Source: Paragordius varius (Eukaryota > Nematomorpha). Taken from it: 64,000 nt of DNA. Every line of letters begins with the position of its first letter. Position 1 is the stretch's first letter. The notes beneath the pieces are model-generated. The model was not told the DNA's origin. It saw nothing but the letters and a program-made list of their open reading frames with translations, and searched no databases. Position numbers and translations under genes: made by a program. Location of the stretch: contig OZ176052.1 of the NCBI GenBank assembly GCA_964247055.1, forward strand, positions 3,038,001-3,102,000, in the 5' to 3' direction. Below are positions 15,580 through 24,950 of this stretch, piece after piece.

Positions 15580-16889
15580 TATTTGGGTTATTAAATATGT
15601 ACTTCTAAACACTTGTGCATTAATTTGAATTTAAGACCCCAGCTTTGGAAAATCCGAAAAATATTTGCACTTTTCATACAGGGAAAAACTGATTTAGCCA
15701 CGTTGATAAATATGATAAATTAATAAATAGATGCATACTTTTCCATGCTATTTAATCCTTTCGTTTACTTCAAGTACATTTTGGTTATTGTTTGTTTGTT
15801 CTCACATGGTATTTGACCCCATGTTTTGTCATTTTAAAAGCTTAAAATTTATTAATTTAAACGGATATTTAAAATTTGATTATAAATATAACAACTATAC
15901 AAATTTATATATATATATATACAGTTTAAAGTCTCTTTTTTCCTTTTTTTATCAAAGGCAAAAACTTAAATTGTATCCGGACATGTTAAGGCTTTAACAC
16001 TCGCCTGCCTGCCCAGGGCTGACAGTGATGATGAAAAAATTGCGTAGTTTCGGGTTTGAACACTGGCACGCAGTGGAAGAGTCCGGCGCCCTACCTAATA
16101 TACCATCATCCTTATATAAATATATAGAAATAATTTGAAATTCTATAAAAGTGATTGTATGAAATTTGTTTGTAAAAAATAAAAAAGGTAAACGGTTGGG
16201 TTAAAAAATACTTAAAAATATTATTTCCCATACATTTTATTGTTTTCGGGAAGTTTATCTGATTCATTAAACACAGGGATTGCTGATTTAAGTTTTGTAT
16301 ATTTGTTGTTAGCGATTTTGGTTTTAAATTTTCTATTGGCAATGGATGTAGTCATATTTTGCTTTTTTTCTTCAATTATATTGTTGGTCATGCGTTTGCT
16401 AAATAAATAATAATTTAATTACCTTTCAATAAACCAATATATTTTATTTAAAAATAAAAAAATTTTCCAGAAATAACTTAAATGAATCAGTATGGTTAGA
16501 TTTTTCCACTTCGCGGTTAAGATTGGTAAATTGCCTTAAATAAATATTGTTGACAGGGACATGGTGATATGGTTTAAAGTTCCGATGTCTTTTTGAATGA
16601 AACTTTTTATTTTTATGCAAATTTTCTGAAAAAGCATTTACATTTTCTAAATCAAATGAAGTTTCATTTAACTTTGCAGTATGATTGTAGACATGTTTGG
16701 TTCTGGTAAAAAAATAAAGAGTAGTGAAAAATTTTATGCAGGTTTTAATGTTATTATTAAATAACATACTTATCAATTTTAGATTTATCGACTAGCCGTT
16801 TAGCTTTCAATTTGAGGCTTTGCCACGGTGTTTTAGAGGTGTTTTTTGATTCCAAAAATTTATAGTATTGTTGGTGCAAATTATTGGGA
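415..16889 (-). CDS. tandem class 2-2 exon gene (repeat protein, unknown family)
   Basis: I do not recognise this gene. It is inferred as one transcription unit because 14 exons on the same strand share the same phase: each starts after an AG with the third base of a codon and ends before a GT after the second base. All 14 are multiples of 3 (120-225 nt), so any two can be joined in frame. They encode at least 840 residues as repeats of about 60. A repeat usually has an Asn/Asp/Ser/Glu-rich first third (often DSxxDEN-like), then a basic core best described as F-[GS]-[KR]-[MIV]-H-K, then an Asn/Gln-rich tail. Separate genes are unlikely because some exons are only 67-105 nt apart. Both ends are missing: no initiator exon upstream of 16889 was found and the last exon splices beyond position 415. 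Function is unknown; no membrane segment or enzyme motif is visible. Confidence 0.7.
751..3838. repeat. near-perfect 3.1-kb palindrome (two 1.47-kb arms)
   Basis: Positions 751-2220 and about 2366-3838 are reverse complements with only scattered differences, separated by a loop of about 145 bp. Inside each arm an element resembling aggtaaaaattgcggtttt recurs about every 100-117 bp (left arm near 1236, 1352, 1459, 1556 and 1653). Long arms with internal subrepeats and no coding loop resemble foldback-type elements, but I see no clear target duplication. A palindromic amplification is the alternative. It lies inside the intron between array exons B and A. Each arm contains a 62-codon open frame, which is probably fortuitous. 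Confidence 0.9.
3849..4246. mobile_element. non-autonomous hAT-type MITE, 398 bp
   Basis: The element begins CAGTGGCGTACC and ends with the inverse of CAGGGGCGTA. It is flanked by 8-bp near-identical duplications, CCCTCACT and CACTCACT. It carries unusually GC-rich ends (ggcgcccggggca on both sides) and a run of about 17 C near 4216-4232. No transposase is present. It landed directly beside the right end of the palindrome. Confidence 0.75.
4255..5926. other. no recognisable gene
   Basis: This AT-rich stretch belongs to the intron between array exons B and A. Short open frames at 4373-4585 and 5360-5593 on the minus strand show no recognisable domain and no class 2-2 exon boundaries. The part from 4840 to 5300 is slightly richer in GC and could be an old transposon remnant that I cannot name. 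Confidence 0.4.
5927..6118 (-). CDS. array exon B
   Basis: Exon of 192 nt if the donor GTATTT at 5925 is used, or 174 nt with the donor GTTAGA ending the exon at 5945; both keep class 2-2 phase. It starts D-D-T-D-K-D-V-I-I-N-E, giving the acidic first part. The basic core is divergent (ASKVKRSQSFNPHLRNK) and lacks the F-G-K-x-H-K signature. Confidence 0.55.
6671..6847 (-). CDS. array exon C
   Basis: Exon of 177 nt, 59 codons, after a TAG acceptor and before a GTAATT donor. It begins N-Y-K-R-N-E-S-N-N-D-E-S-N and has the core KPQGFGRMHKTKS, one of the clearest copies and very close to exon A. An unspliced reading would stop at 6667. Confidence 0.65.
6939..7457 (+). mobile_element. LINE 3' end (C-terminal region of a non-LTR reverse transcriptase)
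   Basis: An open frame of about 170 codons ends at 7457. It contains the family's C-terminal hallmarks in order: IYKMGIRPAMTYATETW, RLTRAENHMLKI, RLRYYGHIQRM and GRPKLTW. These match the region after the polymerase domain in LINE proteins of the kind often annotated 'craniofacial development protein 2-like'. The endonuclease and the catalytic YADD region are absent, so this is a 5'-truncated copy. It lies in the intron between array exons D and C on the opposite strand. The frame is open throughout, which suggests a fairly young insertion. Confidence 0.85.
7844..8020 (-). CDS. array exon D
   Basis: Exon of 177 nt, 59 codons, with a TTTAG acceptor and a GTATGC donor. It starts N-G-I-Q-G-D-S-L-I-D-E-I-N and has the core KPSRFSKMHKVNN. 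In this copy Ser replaces Gly after Phe, so the core would not be an amidation signal. The hydrophobic residues read upstream of the acceptor come from its pyrimidine tract. Confidence 0.65.
8529..8699 (-). CDS. array exon E
   Basis: Exon of 171 nt, 57 codons, with an AATAG acceptor and a GTAATT donor. The first part is strongly acidic (N-D-E-I-S-D-D-E-N-F-D-E) and the core is KERQFSKMHKLNN. It holds one Cys near its start, unlike most copies. Confidence 0.65.
9164..9352 (-). CDS. array exon F
   Basis: Exon of 189 nt, 63 codons, with a CAG acceptor and a GTATGG donor. The first part reads H-H-Q-V-N-T-T-L-N-D-E-I-N and the core IKTLRPFGEKRKTKN keeps F-G but loses the M-H-K part. The frame stays open to 9049 beyond the donor, which would be intron. 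Confidence 0.6.
9919..10085 (-). pseudogene. array exon G, frameshifted copy
   Basis: Good splice signals (ATTAG acceptor, GTAATA donor) and a clear core KKPQFGKVHKSKN mark this as an array member. However, the span is 167 nt, and the acceptor-side frame and the core frame differ by one base near position 10020. As read, the exon cannot be used in frame from end to end. It could be a decayed exon skipped in splicing, or the site of a sequencing error. Confidence 0.55.
10135..10333 (-). pseudogene. array exon H, degenerate copy
   Basis: After an ACATAG acceptor in the array phase the frame is open to a stop at 10135. It has an acidic/Asn part and a core IRPFFEYAKPKLWAK that recalls the R-P-F-G core of exons F and I. 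The only nearby GT donor is in a different phase, so joining it to exon G would shift the frame. It is probably a decayed or skipped exon. Confidence 0.4.
10790..10939 (-). CDS. array exon I
   Basis: Exon of 150 nt, 50 codons, one of the shorter copies. A CAG acceptor and a GTATTT donor flank it. It starts N-S-V-E-S-D-N-L-N and has the core KSRPFGKMHKTND. Confidence 0.65.
11685..11876 (-). CDS. array exon J
   Basis: Exon of 192 nt, 64 codons, with an ATAG acceptor and a GTAGGT donor. It starts N-G-S-V-E-Q-N-D-S-L-N-D-E-L-N and has the core TTARFGKIHKKVA, close to the array consensus. It lies only 105 nt downstream of exon K, which leaves no room for a separate promoter and first exon. Confidence 0.65.
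11982..12146 (-). CDS. array exon K
   Basis: Exon of 165 nt, 55 codons, with an ATAG acceptor and a GTATTA donor. It starts Y-L-E-S-D-Q-K-S-I-D-S-I-N-N-D and has a divergent core KNRKPYSKIPKIRH, in which Tyr replaces Phe and Pro replaces His. Splicing to exon J would create a Glu codon at the junction. Confidence 0.6.
12455..12664 (-). CDS. array exon L
   Basis: Exon of 210 nt, 70 codons, with a GTAAAA donor. The acceptor is TTAAG just after a (TA)n tract, the only one here without a pyrimidine before AG. The core is KKTSRFGWGKARNR, in which W-G-K replaces K-M-H-K. The tail contains one Cys. Confidence 0.55.
13203..13403 (-). CDS. array exon N
   Basis: Exon of 201 nt, 67 codons, with a strong pyrimidine-rich TTTTAG acceptor and a GTCCGT donor next to a (TA)n tract. 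The repeat starts I-K-H-V-I-A-T-S-N-D-N and has the core EHKFRTHKSKTLSK. An inverted broken copy lies at 15344-15540. Confidence 0.6.
14827..15017. mobile_element. non-autonomous hAT MITE, 191 bp
   Basis: The element starts caggggtgtccaacac and ends with the inverse of caggaatgtccaacac. It is flanked by TCTTAAAT and TTTTAAAT, an 8-bp duplication with one difference. The ends match the decayed hAT at 52448-54966, which suggests that family mobilised it. A diverged inverted relative lies near 13715-13870. Confidence 0.75.
15344..15540 (+). pseudogene. inverted broken copy of array exon N
   Basis: The reading K-I-K-H-V-I-A-E-S-N-D-N followed by TEPKFKTLTNHRL is plainly homologous to exon N but lies on the plus strand, opposite to the gene. 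The acceptor AG has become AA, the donor GT has become AT, and a stop ends the frame at about 15503. The copy therefore looks non-functional. Confidence 0.65.
15990..16098 (-). repeat. possible tRNA-derived SINE fragment
   Basis: Read on the minus strand, this GC-richer stretch begins with TAGGTAGGGCGCCGGACT, like a polymerase III A box, and about 30 bp later has GTGTTCAAACCCG, like a B box. That spacing and order are typical of tRNA-derived SINEs. No cloverleaf is complete, so this is not a tRNA gene. Only one copy is visible. Confidence 0.35.
16234..16398 (-). CDS. array exon O
   Basis: Exon of 165 nt, 55 codons, with a TTTAG acceptor and a GTATGG donor. It is Lys- and Asn-rich with the core ANRKFKTKIANNK, a distant version of the array core. 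The intron from exon P is only 79 nt. Confidence 0.6.
16478..16702 (-). CDS. array exon P
   Basis: Exon of 225 nt, 75 codons, the longest copy. It follows a classical pyrimidine tract ending ACCAG and its donor reads GTTATT. It starts T-K-H-V-Y-N-H-T and shares K-H-V with exon N. The core is KKFHSKRHRNFK. The intron from exon Q is 67 nt. Confidence 0.6.
16770..16889 (-). CDS. array exon Q
   Basis: Exon of 120 nt, 40 codons, with a TTTTAG acceptor and a strong GTATGT donor. It starts P-N-N-L-H-Q-Q-Y and has a divergent basic core TPWQSLKLKAKR. It is the most upstream open exon found. Upstream at about 16955-17000 a decayed relative reads KPYEIFKKEAANKSP before a GTAAAG donor, but it has no acceptor. 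Confidence 0.55.
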
Positions 16890-17009
16890 CTAAAATTATT
16901 TAAAACTATGTTGCCTGCCTTTCATTATCTTTTAAGGGGATCATAATGCTTTACGGTGATTTGTTAGCGGCTTCTTTTTTGAAAATTTCATATGGTTTTA
17001 ATTGTCAAT

Positions 17010-17845
17010 GATTAAAATATGATTATATTTATTTAGAAAAATTTGGGGGAAAGCTTAACAAGGTCTAAATATAAATATTTATACCAATTTTAAAATTTGA
17101 TATTAAATATAAAATAATTTTAGAGTGTGAAACGTTTTTAAGATCTAATTAAAGTTTAATTGCTCTGGCCTTATTAAATATGGAGTTTGCATCAAGCTAC
17201 ACAGTGTCGAGGATAAGAAATTTACCTGGATGTATCAGGACATAATGGTGGTGTGTTTTACAAATAAGATATAAGAAAATGGAGTATTTACGAGTTAAGG
17301 TTTCAGAAAATGGAATATTTGCGCAATGAACGCTAAATGCATCTTTCGTAAAATATCACTCGAAGAAATTAATAAAAAAAAATATAAAAATTGATTTTAG
17401 ATGTAGTCATTATTTGGACACTTAATGGGCTAGTTATTAGTATAAAATTAAAAATTCTGAACTTTGCAATAAATTGTTTTTGTTGTACTAAATTATGACA
17501 TAAAAATTATTTTTTTAAAAGGGAATATTTTACTTAAACAAATTACGGTTTTGAAAGCTGTTATAGTCATCTTTTAATTATTAACACTTTTCTTATGGAT
17601 GAAAAGGTTGCATTTTTTGAGTTTTGTGACTTCTGGTCTAAAATTCGCATCCAAAACACGTTGAAACGAAATACTGATATTAAAATCAACTAAAACAAAT
17701 TTTTGCAGATAAAATGTAGACTCAAGCTAAAGTTATTTTTTTACATTTTCTAACCATGAAGGAGTTTATGCTGTTTTATTGGTGATTTAAAAATATCCAA
17801 CAATAGTAGAAAAAACGTTTGAGATAAGTTTTTTTAAAATTTACC
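17010..17845. other. no recognisable gene
   Basis: AT-rich sequence upstream of the array. The missing initiator exon of the array gene could lie here or further right, but I see no convincing signal-peptide exon with a class-2 donor. Confidence 0.4.
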
Positions 17846-17848
17846 TAT

Positions 17849-18975
17849 TTAACACTGGCAATACATTCATTTTAAATTGGGGTAGTTAAATACCCCAGCC
17901 CTGTTTAACACTTCGATTTAAATTGGGGTATCTAAATACCCCAGGCTAAATTTAAATTAATACTTATAAAATACTATTGAAGGAAACCATCCCAATTTAA
18001 ATTTATGCTTCTATCCTAATAAAAATTATATAAATATGCCAAAATATTTTAAAAAAATTTTGTTTTGAAAAAAAAGTTCCATGTCAAACTACATCGACGC
18101 CATTTTATTTTAACATTTTTTGCAAAATATCGTCTTATTTAATTTTAAGGGTAAAATTAAAGCTAGTTTTTTATTTCAATAACATCTAACATTGATAGAA
18201 ATAGAAAAAGATATATTTTGTATTATCTATTAATTTTACTATTTCACACATGTCACGTTGACGAAATTTTTACCGTTCGGTTTTAGCTTAAAATAAATAA
18301 TATCAAGTATTTTTGAAAATTTTTTTATATTTTTCGGTTTATTAATGTTATATTAGTGCAAAATTTTACCATTGTTATGATTCTTTCCACACTTTTTAAA
18401 ATATTTGATTCTGAACAGGCCTGGGGTATCCGACTACCCCAATTTGAATCGAAGGATTAAAATGAGTGTGTTGTATCCAAGTGTTAAATTAAATGCCTTA
18501 AATAGTATGGAAGGAATTGAAATGGCAAAATTTTGCACTTATATAATAATATCAATAAACGGAAATATATAAAAAAATTTATTCAATAATACTTGATATT
18601 ACTTATTTTAAACTAATAGTCAACGTGTCATGTGTGCAATGGTAAAATTCAAAAATAAACAGAATAAACCGTTTTTTCTATTTCTATCGATGTTAGATGT
18701 AATTTAAATAGAAAATTAGCCTAAATTTAACCCTTAAAATTAAATGAAGACGATATTTTGCAAAAAATTTTAAAATAAAAATGGCGTCGAAGTAGTTTGA
18801 GATGGAACTTTTTTTAAAAAACAAAATTTTACTTAGATATTTTGCCATATTTTTGTAATTTTTATTAGGATAGAAGCATAAATTTAATTGGGACCATTTC
18901 CTTCAGTAGCTTTTTAAAAATCATAAATCAAATTCTGGAGTATTTAGATACCCCAATTCGAACCAAAATGTTAAA
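17849..18975. repeat. inverted pair of a hairpin-ended repeat (family X)
   Basis: Two copies of a roughly 550-bp repeat face each other, with arms of about 520 bp meeting near 18450. Ends carry short hairpins such as ttggggtatctaaatacccc and a nearby aacacttcgatttaaa. The same ends occur at 23281-23325 and 59100-59655. No coding sequence is present, so this is a MITE-like family with unknown autonomous partner. Confidence 0.75.
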
Positions 18976-19099
18976 AAATTAATTTATACATGCGCCTAAA
19001 TGAAAAAACATATTTCTAATCAATACCCTAACTTTTTAAGATATTCAAATACTAATTAGCTGCATACAATTAAAATCTAATTTATTTACCCTTCTAAAA

Positions 19100-21000
19100 T
19101 GGACTGGCATATTTTATAAAATTTAAATTAGAAGCGCACTTCATACTACTTTGTCATGATGGAAACGGTTAAAACATAGATATTGTAAAAAAACTATCTT
19201 TATAAATTGATGATGCCGAACATTTCTATGCTCCCGGTATTTTAGTATTTCACTTTGAAACATTGATGTTGATAAAAAAAATGCAATTTATATTGGACTT
19301 AAATTTAATATATATATATATATATATCAAAATTCTGAGGTGATAGAAATTTTCGCATCAAATTATATAGGGAAGGTGATTTTTAATATTTAAAAGCTTT
19401 TTTATCCTGCTTCCATCATGCCTAAAAATAGGATGAAGTGAACTTCAACAAAATTTTGCTAAAAATTAATTTTTATGCAAAGTATTCATTTTTTAAATAT
19501 TTTTTTATGTCATAATTAAACATAGATTTAAAAATTTTATCGCGGCCTGGCATTTTTGGGTTATTTTAAAGAACTAGTCCATTTTAGAGCCAAAAAATTT
19601 GGAATTTTCGGGGCCCACATCTATAAATTATAATATTTTTAAAATATTGTTTTATTTTTATAAGTGTTTATTATATATTCTAGTGATATTTTTTGAAATG
19701 AAGCATTTATTTTTCACAAAAAAATTATTTCAAAAAATGTGCTCAGATTTTCTATTTTTTATAAAGCACTCGCACAAGAGTATAATAACTTTCATATATC
19801 ACTCATAAGGGCCAAAACCAAAAGCACCAGGATAATTTTGGTACATTTTTCCATCAGAATATATATATTTCAAATGATTTTTATACCCCCGGACGCAGTG
19901 TTAGTTCATACTTCATGACCTTTTAGAGTACCCAGAGTGATTTGGAATTTGAATATTTTAAAAAGTATCCGGCTCATAATACAAATTTTTTTTAAAAAAA
20001 AAAATTAAAACGAATAAAATTCATATTTTAAACTCTTTAAATTTTTGAAATCGCTAACACTGCGTCCCGAATCGAGGGGTATTAAATAACCTGTAAAAAA
20101 TATACGTATATATATACTGGTAGGAAAATGTATCAGGATTATCATAGAGCTTTTGGCTTTGGCCCATATTAGTGATTAAAGAAAGTTATTACCGCTTTTG
20201 TGGTTACAATATATAAAAGTTTTATCGTGTTTGCTCAATAAGTTTAAAAAATATGGACAAAAATCTATTTCTAGTCAAAAATGAAAAAATGGAAGATTTT
20301 CATTTTGGGGCGCATTTTTGCCCCTAAATTTTTGGGGTCTCCTTTTCCAAGTGATTCTTATTATTCTAGATAAAACTCATGTTCGTTTATTTTTTTACCC
20401 CCCTTTTTTGCGCACAGTGTTAGTGCTCCATCATATCAGAAAATGGCGAAATTTGCGCAAATTTTTTTAATATTTTTTTTTTGGTAAGAGCTAGAGACTT
20501 CCTTCCAAAAAAACATAAATATATGACAAACTACACATACTAAGCAATATTTTCAAAATTTTAATTTTTAGATGGGGGTCCCAAAAGTAACAAATTTTTT
20601 GCATTCTAAAATGGGCTAATCCTAAAAAATTAAGCTTAAAAATGCGGGGATTGCGTGATAAGAATTTTAATTGATGCTAATTTTTGAACTAAATATTTAT
20701 TAAAAAATCTTACTTTTTTCAAAAATTTAATTTTTAGCAAAATTTTGTTAAAGTGTCTTTATACTATTTTGATCATGATGAAACGGTTATAAACGCTTTG
20801 GATATCATAAAATACCTTTTCTTTATGTTTCTATTATGCTGAACATATATACCTCTAAATTTTATTTAAATTATTTTTTTGTCTTCAAGTTTATATTAAT
20901 CAAATATTGTGTGTTTTATGTGTAATACAATAATCAACTTACTGGTATATTATGGTTTCCAAATATAATTAACTTTGGTGTGCTTTCAGGTTGCATTTTA
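19100..21000. repeat. diverged dispersed repeat family Y, partly inverted
   Basis: Blocks around 'cttcaacaaaattttgctaaaaatt', 'agtccattttagagc' and 'gggcccacatctaaaa' recur here and at about 35700-36130, 57880-58340, 59660-59960 and 62480-63990. They occur in both orientations, so parts of the unit pair with each other. There is no coding capacity. Copies are well diverged, so this is an old family. Confidence 0.6.
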
Positions 21001-21230
21001 CCAAAAAAACTTAATATTTAAAGATTTTAAAATCAGCTGTCAATCGAGTTTCGGAGCTGTCAATTTTAGACTTTGGAATTAACAAGGTTGGAAAAAATAG
21101 AGGCTTAGATGTTTGATAATTAAATTTTAACCAATAACTTTCAAAACAGTAGTACGATTGAACTTTGCGATATAAAACTATCAATATATTATCGCGGATA
21201 AAATGTGAAAGGTTCATAAAATGTTTGCAA
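20985..21230. repeat. dispersed repeat family Z
   Basis: A segment starting near 'gcattttaccaaaaaaactt' and ending near 'gcgatataaaactatc' recurs at about 22530-22700 and 36360-36600 with many differences. It adjoins family Y here and at 36.1 kb, so it may be the flank of the same element. No protein is visible. Confidence 0.5.
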
Positions 21231-21746
21231 CAAGTCCTTGAAATTTTTTATTATCATTAATCTTTTAAGCCACTAAAAAGCTACTTTTGTAAGAAACCTT
21301 TTAACCAATTTTTGCCCAAGTATAAGACTGCATAATAACACTAATAGTTTCAGGTATTTCTCGTATAAAGGACAATGCTCTTCGCTTTAAACTCAAGGGA
21401 GTCATTAAAAGTCTAACGTTGAACTTAGTTAGGTTAATTATATTATGGTTACAAGAGCTATTCATCTATAAAAATATTTAAAACACCAATAGATAGATTG
21501 CCGTCTGATACGGGCAAAATAGATATTCATTACAGAAAAACGCTTATTGGAGACCAAGAGCTTAATTAGTTTAAGGATAATTATATAGATGAATGCGAAT
21601 CTCAGTATGTTAATAGCAAACGTTCATAGAGTTGTTCACTAATTATTTTACAAACTAAGTCACATCAACGGGTGACAGGGCTATGTAATAATATGAGCTC
21701 TAAATAATTGATATATTGTTGGCTCCATAGCAATTAACGAGGTTTT

Positions 21747-21878
21747 TTAAATAGTATCAATACCAATATCATAGTAAAACTTCTGATTAGCCGGTTGCCT
21801 AGACATCACACGTGTAATAGAGTTTTCACTAGCGACTAAAAATTCTTTTGAATCATTATCTGGATATCGTGAAGACAT
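21747..21878 (-). CDS. 43-codon open frame in a GC-richer island, unknown
   Basis: The block 21350-22000 is less AT-rich than its surroundings. On the minus strand it holds an ATG frame beginning MSSRYPDNDSKEFLVASENS and ending at 21747. Beyond the stop the island contains further protein-like pieces with stops. It could be an exon of a small gene or a decayed transposon; I recognise no family. Confidence 0.2.
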   Translation of the reverse strand: MSSRYPDNDSKEFLVASENSITRVMSRQPANQKFYYDIGIDTI

Positions 21879-21999
21879 ATATTAATTATTTTTCTATTAT
21901 AATTTCTTTTGTGCGAATTTTACCCTTAATATCAGCCCGCTTTCTAACAAATCTATAGAAATCAAGCTTCCCGGCACATTAATCTAAATTATTCATAAA

Positions 22000-24950
22000 T
22001 CCATTCATAACTGAATATACATAATGTTATATAAGCGATTTTTCATGATTAGGAAAAGGAAACCACATCAAATGGTTAATTCCATTGATTTAAAATATTG
22101 ACAGGAAGCTAGTATATCTGTATATTATGGCAGTGTGGAACTTAAATTTATAATTAAGTTTGTGCCTACACTTTCACAAATTATTTTTTATTTTTTTGTA
22201 AAAGATTAAATATAAATTCCTGAATACTCATATTTGCTTATAATAGTATATAAATAGACTCCATCATTCAACCCAATTATAAAGATTTTCTATCGACTCA
22301 AAGTTTAATATTAAAATAATATTAATAAATTGTTAGAATTTACTATATCCTTTTGGGGGTACTTTTTACAGACCAATTATAAATTCAAATATCTTAAAAA
22401 TTTATTGAAAGGTTAAAATGTAAGAATTAGTTCGCAAGCTAATTGAGTGTATACCCTGATATCTCAATCTTTTCTCCGATTTTTTCAAATTTTAAATTAT
22501 ATTACACCAATTTAATGTTTATTTATTTAAAAATCAGCGTTTCCTTCAATCGGGCTTTGTAACTATCCCAATCTCCGACTTTAATTAGAAATTTGCAAAT
22601 ATATAAGGGTTTTTTTATATCTAAGGACAATGTTTGATAATTAAATTTTAACGAAAACAATTTAACAGTTAATTTAAAAATTTTGATGTAAACCATCCCT
22701 AAATGTAAGCGTATACAGTGAAAATGTGTTAATCGAAAAAAAAAACAATTTATATCTTCAAAGATTAACCAAAATATTTCGTTCTTCTCTTACTATATAA
22801 TTATTAATAATATATGCTCCCTCTATTTTGATTTCACAGAGAAATATTTTTTCATTATACGCCTCAACATTTTTAGTAAACTAAAATAAATGAATATAAA
22901 TTAGTATTCTATATATATAACAAATAACTATTGACAATATAACATTCATAATATATAAATTAAGTTATTTCAAACTATGATGATAATGTTTTTAAAATTT
23001 ATATTAATGATGAGTGATAGTAGTAATGTAGCTCAGGTTCTTTGCATAACGTATAAATCTTTCGCCTTTTACTAAAGATTTCCGTGCATAGAACCAGTTA
23101 TGAGTCATAAATCCATTATTGGTAAATTTTTCTATCCTCTTTGAGGACCCCCTCATAACAAAATAAAATAATTTTACACAAGTCTACCCATTCATGGGAT
23201 ATCCTGTCAACTAACATCTGGAAATGGATAATATTATTGTTTAATTAACATTTTGATTCAACACACATTATTTCAATCCTTCGCTTCAAATTGGGGTAGT
23301 TAAATACCCCAGGCCTATTTAAATTAAATACTTTAAAAAACATGATAATTGACTTATATAAAATTAATGAAACAAAATAAATAAAAAACATTCAAAAATT
23401 ATGGTATTATTAATTTTATGGTTCATCCTTAAGGTAATATTAATTTTATGGTTAAACCTTAAAGTAATTTATCCAAGATGCATATTTGCACTAGCTAAAT
23501 AAAAAAGTAATGGAAAATAAACCACTTGTGTTTATTGCAGTGCTGTACACTTTTACTTAGCAATTAGATAAAAAAATTGATTAAGTTGTAAAAAATATCT
23601 GTTAATGAATGGAAATTAACAAGAGCTCTACGACGTCCTTCCCCCACACTTCTTTATATTTTTAAATTGAAACCATTATTATCATTAGTTTAAAAATGTC
23701 AAAGTTAGCCCAGTTTGAATCGAAGTTTTCCCATAAAATTAAAGATTCGTTATTTTTATATAAGGTCGTATTGTTATAAGGCCTCACACAAGTCTTAACA
23801 AATAGGGCGAAGAAGTTTGCCTTATAAAAATAACTGCCAAATTATTATAAAATATATATGGTCTTGGTTCTCTGAAATATATTTCAAGACAGTTTATTTT
23901 TTTGGGTGGTGTATTTTAAACTGGGTGGCACTTACTAAGCACCCAATTTAAATAACGAGCTGGACTAAAGATTTTGCTTTAATACAGAAATCACCCATTA
24001 CAATTATGGTTTATACAAAAGGTTGCTTCCAAGCCATGTTATTTATTAGCGGTGTCTTTTTGCATAGAGGTAAGTAAGCCCTGCCCAGTGTCCAATTTGA
24101 ATTTTGCATTTTACTTAAAATATCTAAAACAATTAATTTGTCAAATTCTGCTGACTTGGGGGATTTCAAAATTCTTTAATAATTCTCCGCATTAAATAAT
24201 TATGGGACGTTAAACATTTTTAGTGGTATCATTTTTTGTAAATATAAGTGACACTTTATGCAGCGTTTTTCATAATTACATAATTATTTTAAAAGGTAAT
24301 TTACGTTTTCATCGAATAATTTTTAATCGCGAAATTTGGTTTTGACGTTCATCGGGTTATAAACAGTATGGAAACCGACTTATTTCAAAAAACTTGAAAC
24401 TAAATTTTAACTTTTTAATATATTAAAAGGTAAATTTATGGTTTACGATGGGAAACAATATTTTGTCTACTCTTTATTTCAGGTAACTTCGCCATTTTGT
24501 TCCCTATTATAGGCTTTTTTAAATTAATTTATAAAAAGGTATAACTTTTCTTTATAATCCGTTATTAACACTTGTTACCACCTTTTAAGCTCCATACACC
24601 CAAAAGATTTTATTCAAATATTAGCTGGCCCTGGAACGCTTTGCTGTGACGTAGTCTCACTGATAATTCTTAATAATTTGCAATAAATAGTGGTAAGAAG
24701 AAAATAATAATAAAAAAATAGTGTCTTTAATTATTCTTTTACAGATTATTGTATAGGTTCAAATATTGATTATTCGAAATTGATATTTAAACTGCCCCTT
24801 AAAGTTAATATTCAACTATATTGAATCTATTTTAAGATTTTTTACGAAACCGTGGTTAAAAGTTTTATTCTGAAATTGTGTTCACACAGCTGGGATCAAG
24901 GGACATAAAAAATAAATCTTGTGGTCCCTTTTTAAAGGAAAGAATGATAT
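22000..24950. other. gene-free AT-rich stretch with repeat fragments
   Basis: I see a family Z fragment (about 22530-22700) and a family X end (23281-23325), but no convincing exon, RNA gene or transposase. Confidence 0.4.

Larger units (their letters stand above)
13150..15860. repeat. inverted and permuted duplication around array exon N
   Basis: The segment with exon N (about 13150-13950) recurs as its reverse complement at about 14700-15550. A neighbouring segment (14140-14400) recurs as its reverse complement at about 15560-15830. The order of the two segments differs between copies, which suggests that a tandem unit existed before the inversion. (TA)n tracts sit at three of the joints (13175-13197, 14392-14419, 15549-15577). 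All of this now lies in the 2.8-kb intron between array exons O and N. Confidence 0.75.

Noticed and set aside
16005-16098. tRNA gene
   Set aside because: A- and B-box-like blocks exist, but acceptor and anticodon stems do not pair; a SINE fragment is the better reading.
415-16889. Cluster of about 15 small two-exon secreted-peptide genes
   Set aside because: First considered because each exon runs into a stop. Rejected because a correctly phased GT donor precedes nearly every stop and some neighbours are only 67-105 nt apart.
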